A stretch of DNA of 64,000 nucleotides from assembly GCA_022495995.1 (NCBI GenBank), contig JAFEMH010000937.1:124001-188000 (forward strand), read 5' to 3'. Shown one piece after another: positions 50,861 through 62,649 of this stretch. Position 1 is the first letter of the stretch. Each line of letters begins with the position of its first letter. Made by a program: the position numbers and the translations under genes. The DNA comes from Adenophora triphylla var. japonica (taxonomy: Eukaryota > Streptophyta > Magnoliopsida > Asterales > Campanulaceae). A model generated the notes under the pieces. That model did no database searches, had not been told where the DNA came from, and saw only the letters and a program-made list of their open reading frames with translations.

Positions 50861-52751
50861 TCAGACCCTTAAAGCAACAGGATCTTGCCATGAGAGTTTC
50901 CTCTTTCCCGGACGACTCGTTGATGTGTCCCCAATATTCCTACACACAGATAACATCATATCACTGTGTGTTTGCTCTTCGAGCCCACCTCTGACCAAAA
51001 CTTTTCTTGGCTCGCTGTTCTCTTGATATTCTTCTTCTTCCCGCTGCAAAAGATAATAATTAACATACTTAACGACCAGACAAAAATTACTAATATGGCT
51101 ATCGAATATAACGAAGGCTTCATTTACTTACCGATATCTGGTTCAAGTCAAAAACAGGAGCTCGGGTTCCAACAGCAGCTTCTTTAATGCTTAAGGAACT
51201 TCCTTTCTGACCCAAATCAAAAACTGGGGCTGAATTCCTAAGAACAGTACTACTCTTCTGATTCAAATTGATTGCTGGCATTGATTTCCGAGGCGCAACT
51301 TCCTTCCCCCTATTTGTCTTCCTCTTATGGTTCTGATTAGATGTTGGAGTTGATATTTTAGGAGGTGCTTCATTCGCATTTCGTGAAGTATTCTTCTGGT
51401 TAGAATTTAAAACCGGAGCAATGTTAGGAACTGGAGCTATCTTCTCCATATATACTCTTCCCTTCTGGTTAAGGTTGAATATTGAGGGTAAATTCTGCAA
51501 AGTGGCCTCCTTTCTGGAGTTGGACCGATCCTTCTTTTTGTTTTTCTGTAGGTAGGTTTCCGTAAATGGCAGTTTTGCGAATTCTTCTACTTGAGGGGGT
51601 TTCAGTGGCTTGTTCTTTCGCAGATATTTACATCTTCTTCGCAAAAAACTGTGGTTCAAAGAAAAAGAAAAAGGGAAAAAAAATATATAAGTAAATAAAA
51701 ATTGTGAATAGCATAAGGGAACCCCACCAAAGTAATAATGGAGAACTAAAATTTGATTTAAAGTTGGGCTGATTTCTTATCCATCATGGCAACATGGAGG
51801 CGCAAAACTGAGATCACAAGCTTGATTGAAGTATTTGAGTAAAGAACAATAACTACATACAAACCATACCTAACTTCTGCTAATAGAGTCAGTTTTCTTT
51901 GTTTCATGGCTTCCAATTTGTTCCTCGTGGCCTCCGCTTCCTGCAGAGAACTCAACTTGTTAAGTTTATCGAGTAGGCAACTTATTAGGTTTCTTGAGTA
52001 AAGAGCAATAACACTGAGTAAAATTATAAGATTTCTTGAGTAAAATGAATGGAAAACCAAACAAATGATCGTTCAGGAAGATAAACAACAAGAACCAATC
52101 CTTGAACAGCTTACAATGATATAGAACCAACAGTTCAGTTTCTACTTTCTACTACAGCAAGTATGGAAAAGAGAAATTTGCTTCTAAAACAGAAAACTAG
52201 AAAGTATATGAACACCAAAGTTAAAACTTATTTACAAGAATCATCAAATCATAGATATCAAGGGATCAATTTATATCGGGTCGAAAGGGATTCTTCTATA
52301 TTATATTTACTTATTATTTTTTATATCTTAATATACAAGTATATTTATTTATTTATTTATTTATTTATTTATTTTTTTTGGGGGGGGGGGGGTGATTACA
52401 ACTTAGAACAGACTGCCAAGGGTAAGGAGATCCATGTTGAAATTGAAAAACAAATCAAACCCATTAATCAGAATGATCAATAAACATAAACCCAGAAAGG
52501 AATTACCCTAAATCAACACAATACTGAATTAAACAACCATAAACAAACCCTAAAACAAGTAGTAATACAAATCAAAAGTCAAGGATCTAGATATGAAAAC
52601 ATAAATTACAATAAAGCCAAGAAAGATAAATTACCTTCTGAAGCTCTTGGTAATCTTGCAAAAGCCCTTGATGCTTAACCCTAGCCTTAGAATCCTCATA
52701 CGAGCCATAACTTGTTGAATCAAAGACAAACCCTTTCATCTTCTTACTCAT
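50861..52751 (-). CDS. Conserved-looking coiled-coil protein of unknown function
   Basis: Four exons on the minus strand: 52751-52635, 51940-51870, 51648-51132, 51043-50861. Junctions are CAGAAG/GTAATT, CTGCAG/GAAGCG, GTTAG/GTATGG, CCACAG/TTTTTT, ATATCG/GTAAGT and TTGCAG/CGGGAA. The exons sum to 888 nt, a 295-residue protein. Residues about 15-75 (SYEDSKARVKHQGLLQDYQE, EAEATRNKLEAMKQRKLTLL) form a coiled coil followed by a basic cluster FLRRRCKYLRKNK. The middle is low-complexity with a degenerate motif repeated about five times (FNLNQKG, INLNQKS, FDLGQKG, FDLNQIS). The C-terminus is acidic, then basic, ending GKRKLSWQDPVALRV. I recall plant proteins of this layout but no assigned function. 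(F/I)(D/N)LNQ resembles EAR-type repression motifs only loosely. Confidence 0.85.
52344..52392 (+). repeat. (ATTT)n, T and G homopolymer block in intron 1
   Basis: A tetranucleotide array, a T run and about 14 consecutive G sit together inside the first intron of the coiled-coil gene. Confidence 0.9.
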
Positions 52752-53469
52752 CTTCAGATCTAAAACAAACCCACTTGATATTAACTAATGACCTCCTGAA
52801 TTTAGAGAGAGAGAAAGCGATAGAGAGAGAAAAGAAGAGACTTGGGTAGGAAAGAAAGATAAAAAGAGAGAAAGAAATAGGGAAGGGGAAGGTGTCCTGT
52901 TTTCTCTGTAAAAACTCTTGACCAAGAAAACCCCCAAAAAGCCCCAAGTAAATCGGGGAAAGAAAAAAAAAACATATTTGAGGGACAGTGAAGTGATGAA
53001 GAAAGATGATGGGTGGAATTGCAGAAAGGGTATTTGTGGCAACAACCATAATATTGTTTTGGTTGGGAGGAGATGGACACATGAAAGAGAGAAAGAAATA
53101 CAGACATATCTCTTTCCTTATAAAAATGTTTCCTTTTTTTGTTTTTCTTTCTTCTGTAACAAATTTTGGTCCATCTGGGCCATTAGATGGGTGGTGACTG
53201 TGGACTCTTGTTTGTTTTTGATGATGAGTTTCTTTCTTTGTTTCCACACACACTTCCTTGTGAGTGGGTGAGCGTGTGCTTTTGGAACTCTGCTGAGGGG
53301 ATAGGATCATGGGAATAGGATATGTGCAAGTATATAGATGTAGAGAGAGAAAGGATGATTATTAAAAAGGAAAGTCTAGAGAGAGAGAGAGAGAGAGGGT
53401 GAGAAGGTGCTTGAAGAAAAAGCAGGAGAGAGAGAGAGAGAAAGAAAGATGATGTGTTTGCAGTTGTTG
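52752..53469. other. 5' flank of the coiled-coil gene
   Basis: Purine-rich on the plus strand (CT-rich leader on the gene's strand), with GA microsatellites near 52801-52830, 53345 and 53378-53445. It probably holds the 5' untranslated region and promoter. Open frames here are products of the simple repeats. Confidence 0.5.
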
Positions 53470-53844
53470 TTGGTAGTAGCTTGTTTTTAGGCCTGGACGT
53501 GTGGTGATGGACTGTTTTTTTTTTTTTTTTGATTGTGACTGACTGCCCTCTTTCCTGCTTAGAGAGGCCTAAATTGCCAAATACCATTTTTGCCCTTCTT
53601 GCGGTCTTGCCCACATTGATCTTTAGGAAAAATACTAAAAAGTCCCTCTCTAAGAAACTTTCAAATCCAATCCGGTCCTAAAAATATTTATCCAATCTAA
53701 AAAGTCACAAAGTTAAATTTTCAATATCAAAAAGTTCAAAATTTAACGATTTAATCCAATGTCGTTAAATTTGGAGCTTTTATATAGATGAAAATTTGTC
53801 AATTTTTTTAAATGAGGCGTTACGACTTACGAATATAAGAGTTA

Positions 53845-54201
53845 CTCCCTCCGTCCCACTTCAATTGAGCCACTTTCCATTTTGGGACGTCCCACATCAA
53901 ATGAGCCATTTCATAAATGGAAAAAAGTGAACAGTGTTTCGGACATTTATATCCTCATAATGTTTATATATTTACAAAAAAATCATTCATTATACCCTTA
54001 TAATTTTAACATATTTACAAAAAAAAAAAATCATTAACTTACTATTCCTCCCACTCATTCTCTCTCCTATTAAATATTTTTAACTTTTACATTCACTCTC
54101 CTCTAATCTTCTACCCACTTTCAATTCTTTACTCATTTTAAAAAAAAATCTTAGAAAGCGTGCAAAGATGTCATGGCTCAATTGAAGTGGGACGGAGGGA
54201 G
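53845..54201. mobile_element. Stowaway MITE
   Basis: CTCCCTCCGTCCCACTTCAA on the left, TTGAAGTGGGACGGAGGGAG on the right. TA at both ends; the right TA is shared with the next MITE. Confidence 0.95.
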
Positions 54202-54203
54202 TA

Positions 54204-54480
54204 CTCCCTCCGTCCCAGCCCAAGCTTCACTTTTTGCCATTTTGGGTGTCCCGTTAAAAATTTCACCTTTCCTTTTTTGGCAAAGAATCTTTACTATTTT
54301 CTCCACTCATTCTCTCTCCTAATTCACTATTACACTCACAACACTTTTCAAATTTAATATTTGCTCCACTAATTCTCTCTCCTAATTCACTATTACACTC
54401 ACAACATTTTTTCTTCCCACCCATTTTCTTAATTTGCGTGATTTGAAAAAAATGGAAAGCATGGGCTGGGACGGAGGGAG
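54204..54480. mobile_element. Second Stowaway, directly adjacent
   Basis: CTCCCTCCGTCCCAGCCCAA on the left, TGGGCTGGGACGGAGGGAG on the right. It inserted into the TA target site of its neighbour. Confidence 0.93.
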
Positions 54481-54677
54481 TCTATAGTATAAATGGGAAC
54501 GGTCCTTGCGACAGTTGAATGAACAGTACCAAGTGCCGAATTTTCCATTTTGCCCGCACTAAGTTGTTCCTTTCCCATTTTGCCCTTAAAATTTTTTTTT
54601 TAAATTAAAAAAAAACAAAAAAATTTAATTTGAAAAAAAAAAAAAAACACGTGTCCTTGGACACGGGCTTTTACTAA
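54481..54677 (+). mobile_element. Mini-Helitron (197 bp)
   Basis: Starts TCTATAGTATAAATGGGAAC; ends with a perfect 7-bp hairpin CGTGTCC-TT-GGACACG, then GGCTTTTA and CTAA before T. Related to the minus-strand copy at 31856-32028. Comparison with copy B of the duplication fixes the right end of the inserted block exactly here. Confidence 0.75.
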
Positions 54678-55398
54678 TATTATATATTTGCAAACAAAAA
54701 TGATTTAATTTAATAAAAAATATTATATTTATTATAAATAGTAATAATAATTTGGTATATTTTAATCCCGTGTCCAATAATGATTAGAAAAGCATTTGCA
54801 TTGTGCTTATTAAATTAAATTATAATTTATAATTATAAATTGAAGTAATATAAAATTTATAACAATATTTTTCAGAATATTATCAATGTAATCATTATTT
54901 TAAGAATTATTTTTGACGTTATTACTTTTATTTATTTTACATTTTTATTAATATCAATAGTATTATTATTTGAAAATTATGATGACTATTATTGCTCAAG
55001 ATGGATAAATTTATCTTTGTAAACTCATAATTGAAAAGAAAATCAAGTTTACATCATCTGATTTCTCAAATCTATTGGCATTGGTTAAATCGTTAAATTT
55101 TGAAATTTTTAGTATTGTAAATCTACATTTTTTGTTTTTTTGATAAAATAATTATTTGTTGGATTTTTTGTATATAAAAGTTTTTAATAGGGACTTTTTG
55201 GTATTTTTTTCATTCATCTTTTTCAAGATTCCCCTAAATTTGATCCCCTAGTTTGAAGAGAAAAAATAAAATCAAAATGAGCTGTCCTAGACTCCTAGTT
55301 CTACCCATAGTTTTTCCTCTGTACTAGTAAATAAAAAATCTACCCATAGAAGAAAGGTTAGACGAAGAAAGGTTAGACTCGGTGTCGGCGAGGCCATG

Positions 55399-56241
55399 CA
55401 GCTGTCAATACGGGTTGATGGGTCGGGACAGATTCGGCTACGAAACTTTGCGATTTAAGCGGGACGGGGCAGTGACGGCCCAAATTTACGTGAAATTTGA
55501 AAATATGTCAAATGCAATCCAATTCACCTTGGATTGGTGGGCCAGGCGGGCCAATCAAGTAAATAAAATTTGGGCTTGAAATTTTGCATAACTGATACCA
55601 AAAAAATAAAAAATCATAATAGTCAAACAAACACAAACTGTCAAACACAATAATATCTCAAAAGATAACAAAAACCATAACAGTCAAACAAAGATTCATA
55701 TCAATATAAACTAATTTTCAAGCATGCAACATAAGTAAACTTTACATAAATTGCTACAAATAAAGGCAGGTAAATCATGATCATAGAAATAAAGTTTTAT
55801 ATCAATAAGAATGAAGATAGAGAGATAGATATATATGTGTGTGTGGATCAGAGACAGTAACGACAACGAATTAGTAATCGTGATGGAGTGCACCGACGAC
55901 ATTGGAAACGGCGACGAGGGCGGTGACGTCTTCTTATGATTTCTCTGTTTCTGTTCTCTATTTCTCTCGAGTCTCTCTCTTAATGAGTCACGGATTGAGT
56001 ACACAAAATCGATATAGCCCCAAAATTTCCAAAAATTACGTTATTTTATGGTGAAAAAAAATATAAAAAATATAATGGGTTGGCCAACCCTGGCCCGCCC
56101 CGAACCTGTTTTGGCCCGCACCCATAAGGGCCAGCCCAAATTGACCCACTTTTATTTGGGTTATTAGTTTTAAAACCCAACCCACCATTATTGTACGGCG
56201 GGGCGAGCTGGCCCGACGGGCCCAACCCAAATTGACTGCTC
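55399..56241. mobile_element. Terminal-inverted-repeat element (copy A), hAT-like
   Basis: Left GCTGTCAATACGGG and right CCCAACCCAAATTGACTGCTC are inverted repeats, continued by GGGCC-rich blocks (GGGCCAGGCGGGCC against GGCCCGACGGGCC). The centre contains CATAATAGTCAAACAAACAC repeats. The TSD is unclear. A second copy is at 59083-59941. Confidence 0.5.
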
Positions 56242-56515
56242 TATGCACATGCCAAGGGGGTCGGTCGACCCCATTTTGTTTTGAAATGTGTCAATTTTAG
56301 TAATTTTAAATTTTTTAAAAATGATATTTTACTACTAAAAATGATGAATTTATACAATTTGACCCCCTTAATTTTTAGAAAAGTTTGCACTAAAATATTA
56401 TTCTAACCCCCTTCGTATGCTAAATTTGAATCTCCCCCTTATAATATTTATACCAAAAACGTTCTTGACCCATTTGAAAAAAATTCTGACTTCGCCGATG
56501 GTTAGACTATTTTGT

Positions 56516-57218
56516 CAAAATAGTCGGTTTTAGGGCTTTGATATCTTGTCAAAATTTCTCCTATCTCTGCCAGACTTAGCATCAGCCATGGCCTATCGGT
56601 CCTGTGGTAGAGCCTAAGGTTTTGGATATGGTAGTCGTAAAGGGCATTCGGGTTGCTCCTCCATGTTCTTGCCATCTCTAAGTACGAAAGAGATACAGAT
56701 TGCTCAAGAAATGCTTCAAGAACAACAATGGCGATTTTGAAGAAACCCACCAAGAACGAACACCAAAAACCCAGAAATTAAAAATACAAATGCAAAAAAT
56801 AGAGGTAAAGGAGAAGAATTATACCTTAAACGAGTTTGATGGAGATATCACAGACAAATCTAGCACAAGCGAGCGAAAAGGGGCACGAAATCAAGAACAC
56901 GAAAATGCAGTTTCAACCTTGCTATTTCTCTCTTAAACTCAAAATGTGATAAAAGATTGAAATGGAAGAAGGTTAAGGCTTTTATACCCAAATCAGAAAG
57001 TGGGTACGGGTCAAAACCGAGTAAAGTGACGCCGTCCTTTCCAAGCATTAAATGCTATAGTGGGTTCCCAAGACGACTCTCAGACTTCGATAGACGCACC
57101 CCATCATTGTACGAAATAACCGGCAGAATATGAAGCGCCTCGTGACACATGAAAAACCCGTTTGAATTCGTTTAAGCCGAGGTAGAGCACTACTTCCTCC
57201 TCGGAAAACCCATCATGG
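56516..57218. other. Spacer between the two duplication copies
   Basis: Unique sequence relative to the copies. Some open frames exist on both strands (for example the minus strand at 56502-56753), but no domain is recognised. Confidence 0.4.
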
Positions 57219-57308
57219 TTGGTAGTAGCTTGTTTTTAGGCCTGGACTTGTGGTGATGGACTTGTTTTGTTTTTTTCTATTGTGACTGCCCTCTTTCCAC
57301 CACTATTA

Positions 57309-58095
57309 GACTATGAGCAATGGTTTCATTCCACTCTTTCATTTTATTTAATCACTTTAACACTTTATCTCATTCACCTCATATTTCAACTATTCATTTC
57401 ATTTAACCCCCCTACAATGATTGAATTAAATTAAATTTCAACTCCCTCCAACTCATCATTCTATACCCCACCACTTTTATTTTATTTATATTCTCTATTT
57501 TTATGATTAGTAAAATTATTATTATTATTTATAATTAAAAAAATATTTCACACTTAATTAAAAAAATATTGCATCAATTTATATGAAAAAATGATAATTT
57601 TTTTAAAATAAAGACTAAAATGAAAAGGGATAATTGAGAAATGAGTGTATTTTTTTTTGGTGTCCAAATCAAATGAAACTTGCATCAATTTATAGGAGAA
57701 AAAATGATGAATTTTGGCGAAAAAAAAAAACAATTTACTAGGTGATAGTTTAGCTCAAAGATTTGGGATAAAAAAAATTCAAAAATCCTGCAAACCAATC
57801 AGATCATGCCACATGCCACATCAAGAAAAAAAACAAAAAAAAAAAAAAAAACGGAGCGCCTCACGTGCCTTGACGGGCCGTGAGGCGCACGTGCCTTGAC
57901 GGACCGTGAGGCGCACGTGCCAAATACCCTCCAATCAGAAGCCAACACGTGTCACTCAAATTTTTATTTTTTTTCAGCTGGATGAAATATTTCATCCAAC
58001 CATTTCAATCGCCCCCATTTCAACTCACCATTGCACCATTTCAACCAACTTAAACCCATTTCAACCCCCATTTCATTCACCCATTGTAAATAGTC
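57309..58095. mobile_element. Tourist-like (PIF/Harbinger) element
   Basis: Inverted ends GACTATGAGCAATGG and CCATTGTAAATAGTC, flanked by TTA at 57306-57308 and 58096-58098, the PIF/Harbinger target duplication. Non-coding. The interior has pyrimidine-rich CCATTTCAACC repeats and the G-box array below. Confidence 0.8.
57855..57920 (+). repeat. 27-bp tandem repeat with CACGTG palindromes
   Basis: CACGTGCCTTGACGGGCCGT followed by GAGGCG recurs head to tail, with a third partial CACGTGCC. Each unit has a G-box core. GC-rich inside an AT-rich element. Confidence 0.9.
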
Positions 58096-58162
58096 TTACA
58101 CTTAGAGAGGCCTAAATTGCCAAATACCATTTTTGCCCTTCTTGCCCACATTGATCTTTGGG

Positions 58163-58894
58163 AAAAATACTAAAAAGTCCCTTAAGAAACTTTCAAATCC
58201 AATCCAGTCCTAAAAATATTTATTCAATCTAAAAAGTCACAAAGTTAAATTTTCAATATCAAAAAGTACAAAGTTTAACGATTTAATCCAATGTCGTTAA
58301 ATTTGGAGCTTTTATATGGATGAAAATTTGTCAATTTTTTTTAAATGAGGCGTTACGACTTACGAATATAAGAGTTATTATATATTTGCAAACAATAATG
58401 ATTTAATAATAATAAAACATATTATATTTATTATAAATAGTAATAATAATTTGATATATTTTAATCCCGTGTCCAATAATGATTAGAAAAGCATTTGCAT
58501 TGTGCTTATTAAATTTAATTATAGTTTATAATTATAAATTGAAGTAAAATAATTAATAACAATATTTTTCAGAATATTATCAATGTAATCATTATTTTAA
58601 GAATTATTTTTGACGTTATTACTTTTATTTATTTTACATTTTTATTAATATCAATAGTATTATTATTTGAAAATTATGACGACTATTATTGCTCAAGATG
58701 GATAAATTTATCTTAATTGAAAAGAAAATCAAGTTTCCATCATCTGATTTCTCAAATCTAATGGCATTGGTTAAATCGTTAAATTTTGAACTTTTTGATA
58801 TTGTAAATCTATTTTTTGAATTTTTTTTATAGAAGAATTACTTGTAGAATTTTTTGTATATGAAAGTTTTCAATTGGGATTTTTTGGTATTTTT
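58163..58894. mobile_element. Long-TIR element (copy B), uninterrupted
   Basis: Same ends as the element at 53627-55211, about 730 bp, without the nested block. It shows the original structure. Confidence 0.65.
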
Positions 58895-59082
58895 ACCTTC
58901 ATCTTTTTCAAGATTCCCCTAAATTTGATCCTCTAGTTTGAATAGAAAAAATAAAATCAAAATGAGCGGTCCTAGACTCCTAGTTCCACCCATAGTTTTT
59001 ACTCTGCACTAAAAAATTAAAAAAAAAATCTACCCATATAGAAGAAAGGGTTAAGACTCAGTGGCGGCCAGGCTATTCACAT

Positions 59083-59941
59083 TAGCTGTCAATATGGGCT
59101 GACGGGATGGGACAGACCCAATCTGCCAAAGCTAGCCATTAAACATGGTGGGGCGAACTGGACCAAATTTTTGCCAGGCTGAAAATATGTCATCCCAAAC
59201 CAACCCACCTTGGGTTGGTGAGCCAGGTAGGCCATGCGGGGCAATCAAATAAATGAAATTTAGGCTTGAAATTGTGCATAACTGATACCAAAAAATAAAA
59301 AATCATAATAGTCAAACAAACACAAACTGTCAAATACAATAATATCTCAAAAGATAACAAAAATCAGAACAGTAAAAAAAACACAAACAAAAATTCATAT
59401 CAATAAAAATTAATTCTCAAGCATGCAACACAAGTAACTTTACACAAATTGATACAAATAAAGGCATGTAAAACATGATTCTAGAAATAAAGATTTATAT
59501 CAATAAGAATGAAGATAGAGAGATAGAGAGATTAGAGATATATGTGTGTGAATCGGAGACAGTAACGACAACGAATTAGTAATCGTGATGAAGTGCACCG
59601 ATGGCGTTGGAAACGACGACGAGGGCGGCGACGTCTTCTTAGGGTTTCTCTGTTTCTGTTCTCTACTTCTCTAGAGTCTCTCTCACTTAATGATTCACGG
59701 ATTGAGTACACAAAATCGATATAGCCCCAAAATTTCCACTTAAAAATTACGTTATTTTGTGGTGAAAAAAATATAAAAAATATAGTGGACTGACCCACCC
59801 CGAACCCATTTTGGCCCGCACCCATATGGGCCAGCCCAAATTGGCCCACTTTTATTTGGGTTATTAGTTTTAAAACCCAACTCATCATTATTGTATGACG
59901 GGGCGGGCTGGCCCGACGAGCCCAACCCAAATTGACGGCTC
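59083..59941. mobile_element. Terminal-inverted-repeat element (copy B), hAT-like
   Basis: AGCTGTCAATATGGGC on the left and GCCCAACCCAAATTGACGGCT at the right; duplicates the element at 55399-56241 as part of the segmental duplication. Confidence 0.5.
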
Positions 59942-60289
59942 TATGCATATGCCAAGGGGGTCGGTCGACCCCATTTCATTTTGAAATTTGTCAATTTTAG
60001 TAATTTTAATTTTTTTTAAATGATCTTTTACTACTAAAAATGATGAATTTATACTTTGACCCCCTTAATTTTTAGAAAAGTTTGCACGAAACTATTATTC
60101 TGACCCCTTCGTATGCTAAATTTGAATCTCTCCCTTATAATATTTATGCCAAATACGTTCTTAACCCATTTGAAAAAAAAATCTGACTTCGCCAATGGTT
60201 ATAGACTATTTTGTTAATTTGACCCTCGTCTCAAACTTAGTTACCAAAAAGCTCTAGTTCAATTGATATTAGAGATCAGAAGTTCAAAC

Positions 60290-61193
<904 letters not shown>

Positions 61194-61201
61194 GTTCAAA
61201 C

Positions 61202-62272
61202 CTAATTAATGCAATTTATAATATTTTTAAGTGTCATTTTTATAATAGATTAAATTATTTATATTTAAAAAACTATTTTTTTTTTTTATAAAAAAAAAAA
61301 ACATGGTTAGTTATCAAAATCATAGGTAGAAATCAAACTACTTTTGACAAACGAAATGGAATCAAAGAGAAGATGTGTTGTATGTACTATATAGCCTAGG
61401 TAATGGGTGTGTAGATAGAATATTGGTATGGATTTAGAGAGAGAGAGTGAGAGAGAGAGAGAAGGGTGGGCAGGGGCATGGATTTTTTTTTCAAATAATT
61501 CATTTTTAAAAATTTAAATCTCAAAATAACTCACTTTCCAAACTATTTCTCAAAATGATCACTTTTTGAAAACTCGCTACACCGTGTAGCGATTTCACTC
61601 GGTCATGAAACTCGCTGCACAGTGTAGCGAGTTCTAAAAAATAAGGCATACACAGCAACGGCGACTTACAGTCTGCAAACCAAGAAAGAAAAAAAACCTA
61701 AGTGTCGACTGTTAAGGGAGAAGGGAGAGGAAGAAAAAGGTTGCCATTGTTGCCATCATCAAATCCAAGGTTTTTATCATCTATATTCACCATTGTAATT
61801 TTACATCAAAATTTATTCTTCTTCATTGTTGTTGATTTTGATTTGATTTTGGTACTTGTTGAAATAGAGTATTTGCTTTGATTTGAGTATATGCTTTGAT
61901 TTGATTTTGGTACTTGTTGAATATGATATATGCTTTGATGATTTTTGCTTTGAATTTGATACTTGTTGAAGTAGTCTCTCAAATTAGGTTTTTGCTTTGA
62001 TTTTATATATTGAAATTATTGAGATTTTCTTGAATATTAGTGTTGTTATTGAACCCAATTATTGGTATATGTGAACTCCATTTTTGGTATATTTGAACTC
62101 AATAGTTGGTATATTTGATTTACATTGTGGTATATTTGAAAATTTGGGATTTGAACTCAATTTGTGACTCAATTTTGGAGAAGTAGAAGCATTTGCTATT
62201 GATGTTTCAAAGTCTCTATGTTTATATATGTATTTATTTGATATTGAAATTGTGTTTCTTTTGTTGAAACAG
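61202..62272. other. 5' region of the PMD pseudogene, with hairpins
   Basis: A GA-rich patch near 61436-61462, two palindromes near 61573-61633, then a leader-like stretch and a long AT-rich segment ending in a splice acceptor (TTGAAACAG) directly before the ATG at 62273, consistent with a 5'-untranslated intron. Confidence 0.45.
61573..61633 (+). other. Pair of related palindromes
   Basis: TCGCTACACCGTGTAGCGA (61574-61592) and AACTCGCTGCACAGTGTAGCGAGTT (61609-61633, 25 bases, written here only to identify the site by its ends AACTCGCT and AGCGAGTT). Both fold into hairpins and share CTCGCT-CAC/GTGTAGCGA. Confidence 0.85.
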
Positions 62273-62649
62273 ATGGATTCCTTCATTGATCCCGGGCCTA
62301 TCGATAACTCTGTTCTGACCGAGCATGAGAACCACAGAGCTCGTTTTATTTGGGCCGGAATGGAGGTTGCTAGTTCGCTCTCATTTCTTCATGGCGCCAC
62401 GTTGTCGGATAGACTAGCACCGAGGATTTTGTCCAGATTATCCGATTGTGGCTTTGCTGGAGTTCATTACATAGGGAGGATTCAATACGATTTTGGGTTG
62501 CTGGAGGCCTTGATCGAGAGATGCGTCCGGAGACCCATTCATTCCACTTCCCGATTGGTGAGATGACGATCACCCTAGAGGATATCGGCATGATTTCCGG
62601 ATTGCCGATTGATGAGAATGCTATTACTGATGCTGAAAGATGGCCCTAG
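62273..62649 (+). pseudogene. Plant mobile domain (PMD, MAIN-like) pseudogene
   Basis: Begins MDSFIDPGPIDNSVL. The stretch RLSDCGFAGVHYIGRIQYDF then LLEALIER is typical of the N-terminal part of plant mobile domain (PF10536) proteins. A one-base loss near 62521 shifts the frame. The expected continuation RPETHSFHFPIGEMTITLED, IGMISGLPID is readable in the next frame until a stop at 62647-62649. The remaining several hundred residues of a PMD protein are absent. PMD genes are often carried by transposons, so this may be a captured copy. Confidence 0.8.

Larger units (their letters stand above)
53627..55211. mobile_element. Long-TIR element (copy A), carrying nested insertions
   Basis: Inverted ends AAAAATACTAAAAAGTCCC and GGGACTTTTTGGTATTTTTT, continued inwards by TCAAAATTTAACGATTTAA against TTAAATCGTTAAATTTTGA. 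The TIR is about 150 bp with gaps. Without the nested block it is about 750 bp. Non-coding. No TSD found. Confidence 0.65.
53470..56515 (+). repeat. Segmental duplication, copy A
   Basis: From TTGGTAGTAGCTTGTTTTTA to ACTTCGCCGATGG, matched by 57219-60214 in the same orientation with scattered changes. Copy A uniquely contains an 833-bp block (two Stowaways and a mini-Helitron, 53845-54677). It contains no gene I can identify. Confidence 0.9.
57219..60214 (+). repeat. Segmental duplication, copy B
   Basis: Direct repeat of 53470-56515. It lacks the Stowaway/Helitron block (empty site GAGTTATTATATATTTGC at about 58371) but holds a 787-bp Tourist-like element absent from copy A. Confidence 0.9.

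Noticed and set aside
52744..53310. Overlapping minus-strand frames upstream of the coiled-coil gene
   Set aside because: Driven by GA/CT microsatellites in the 5' flank; no domain and no support as exons.
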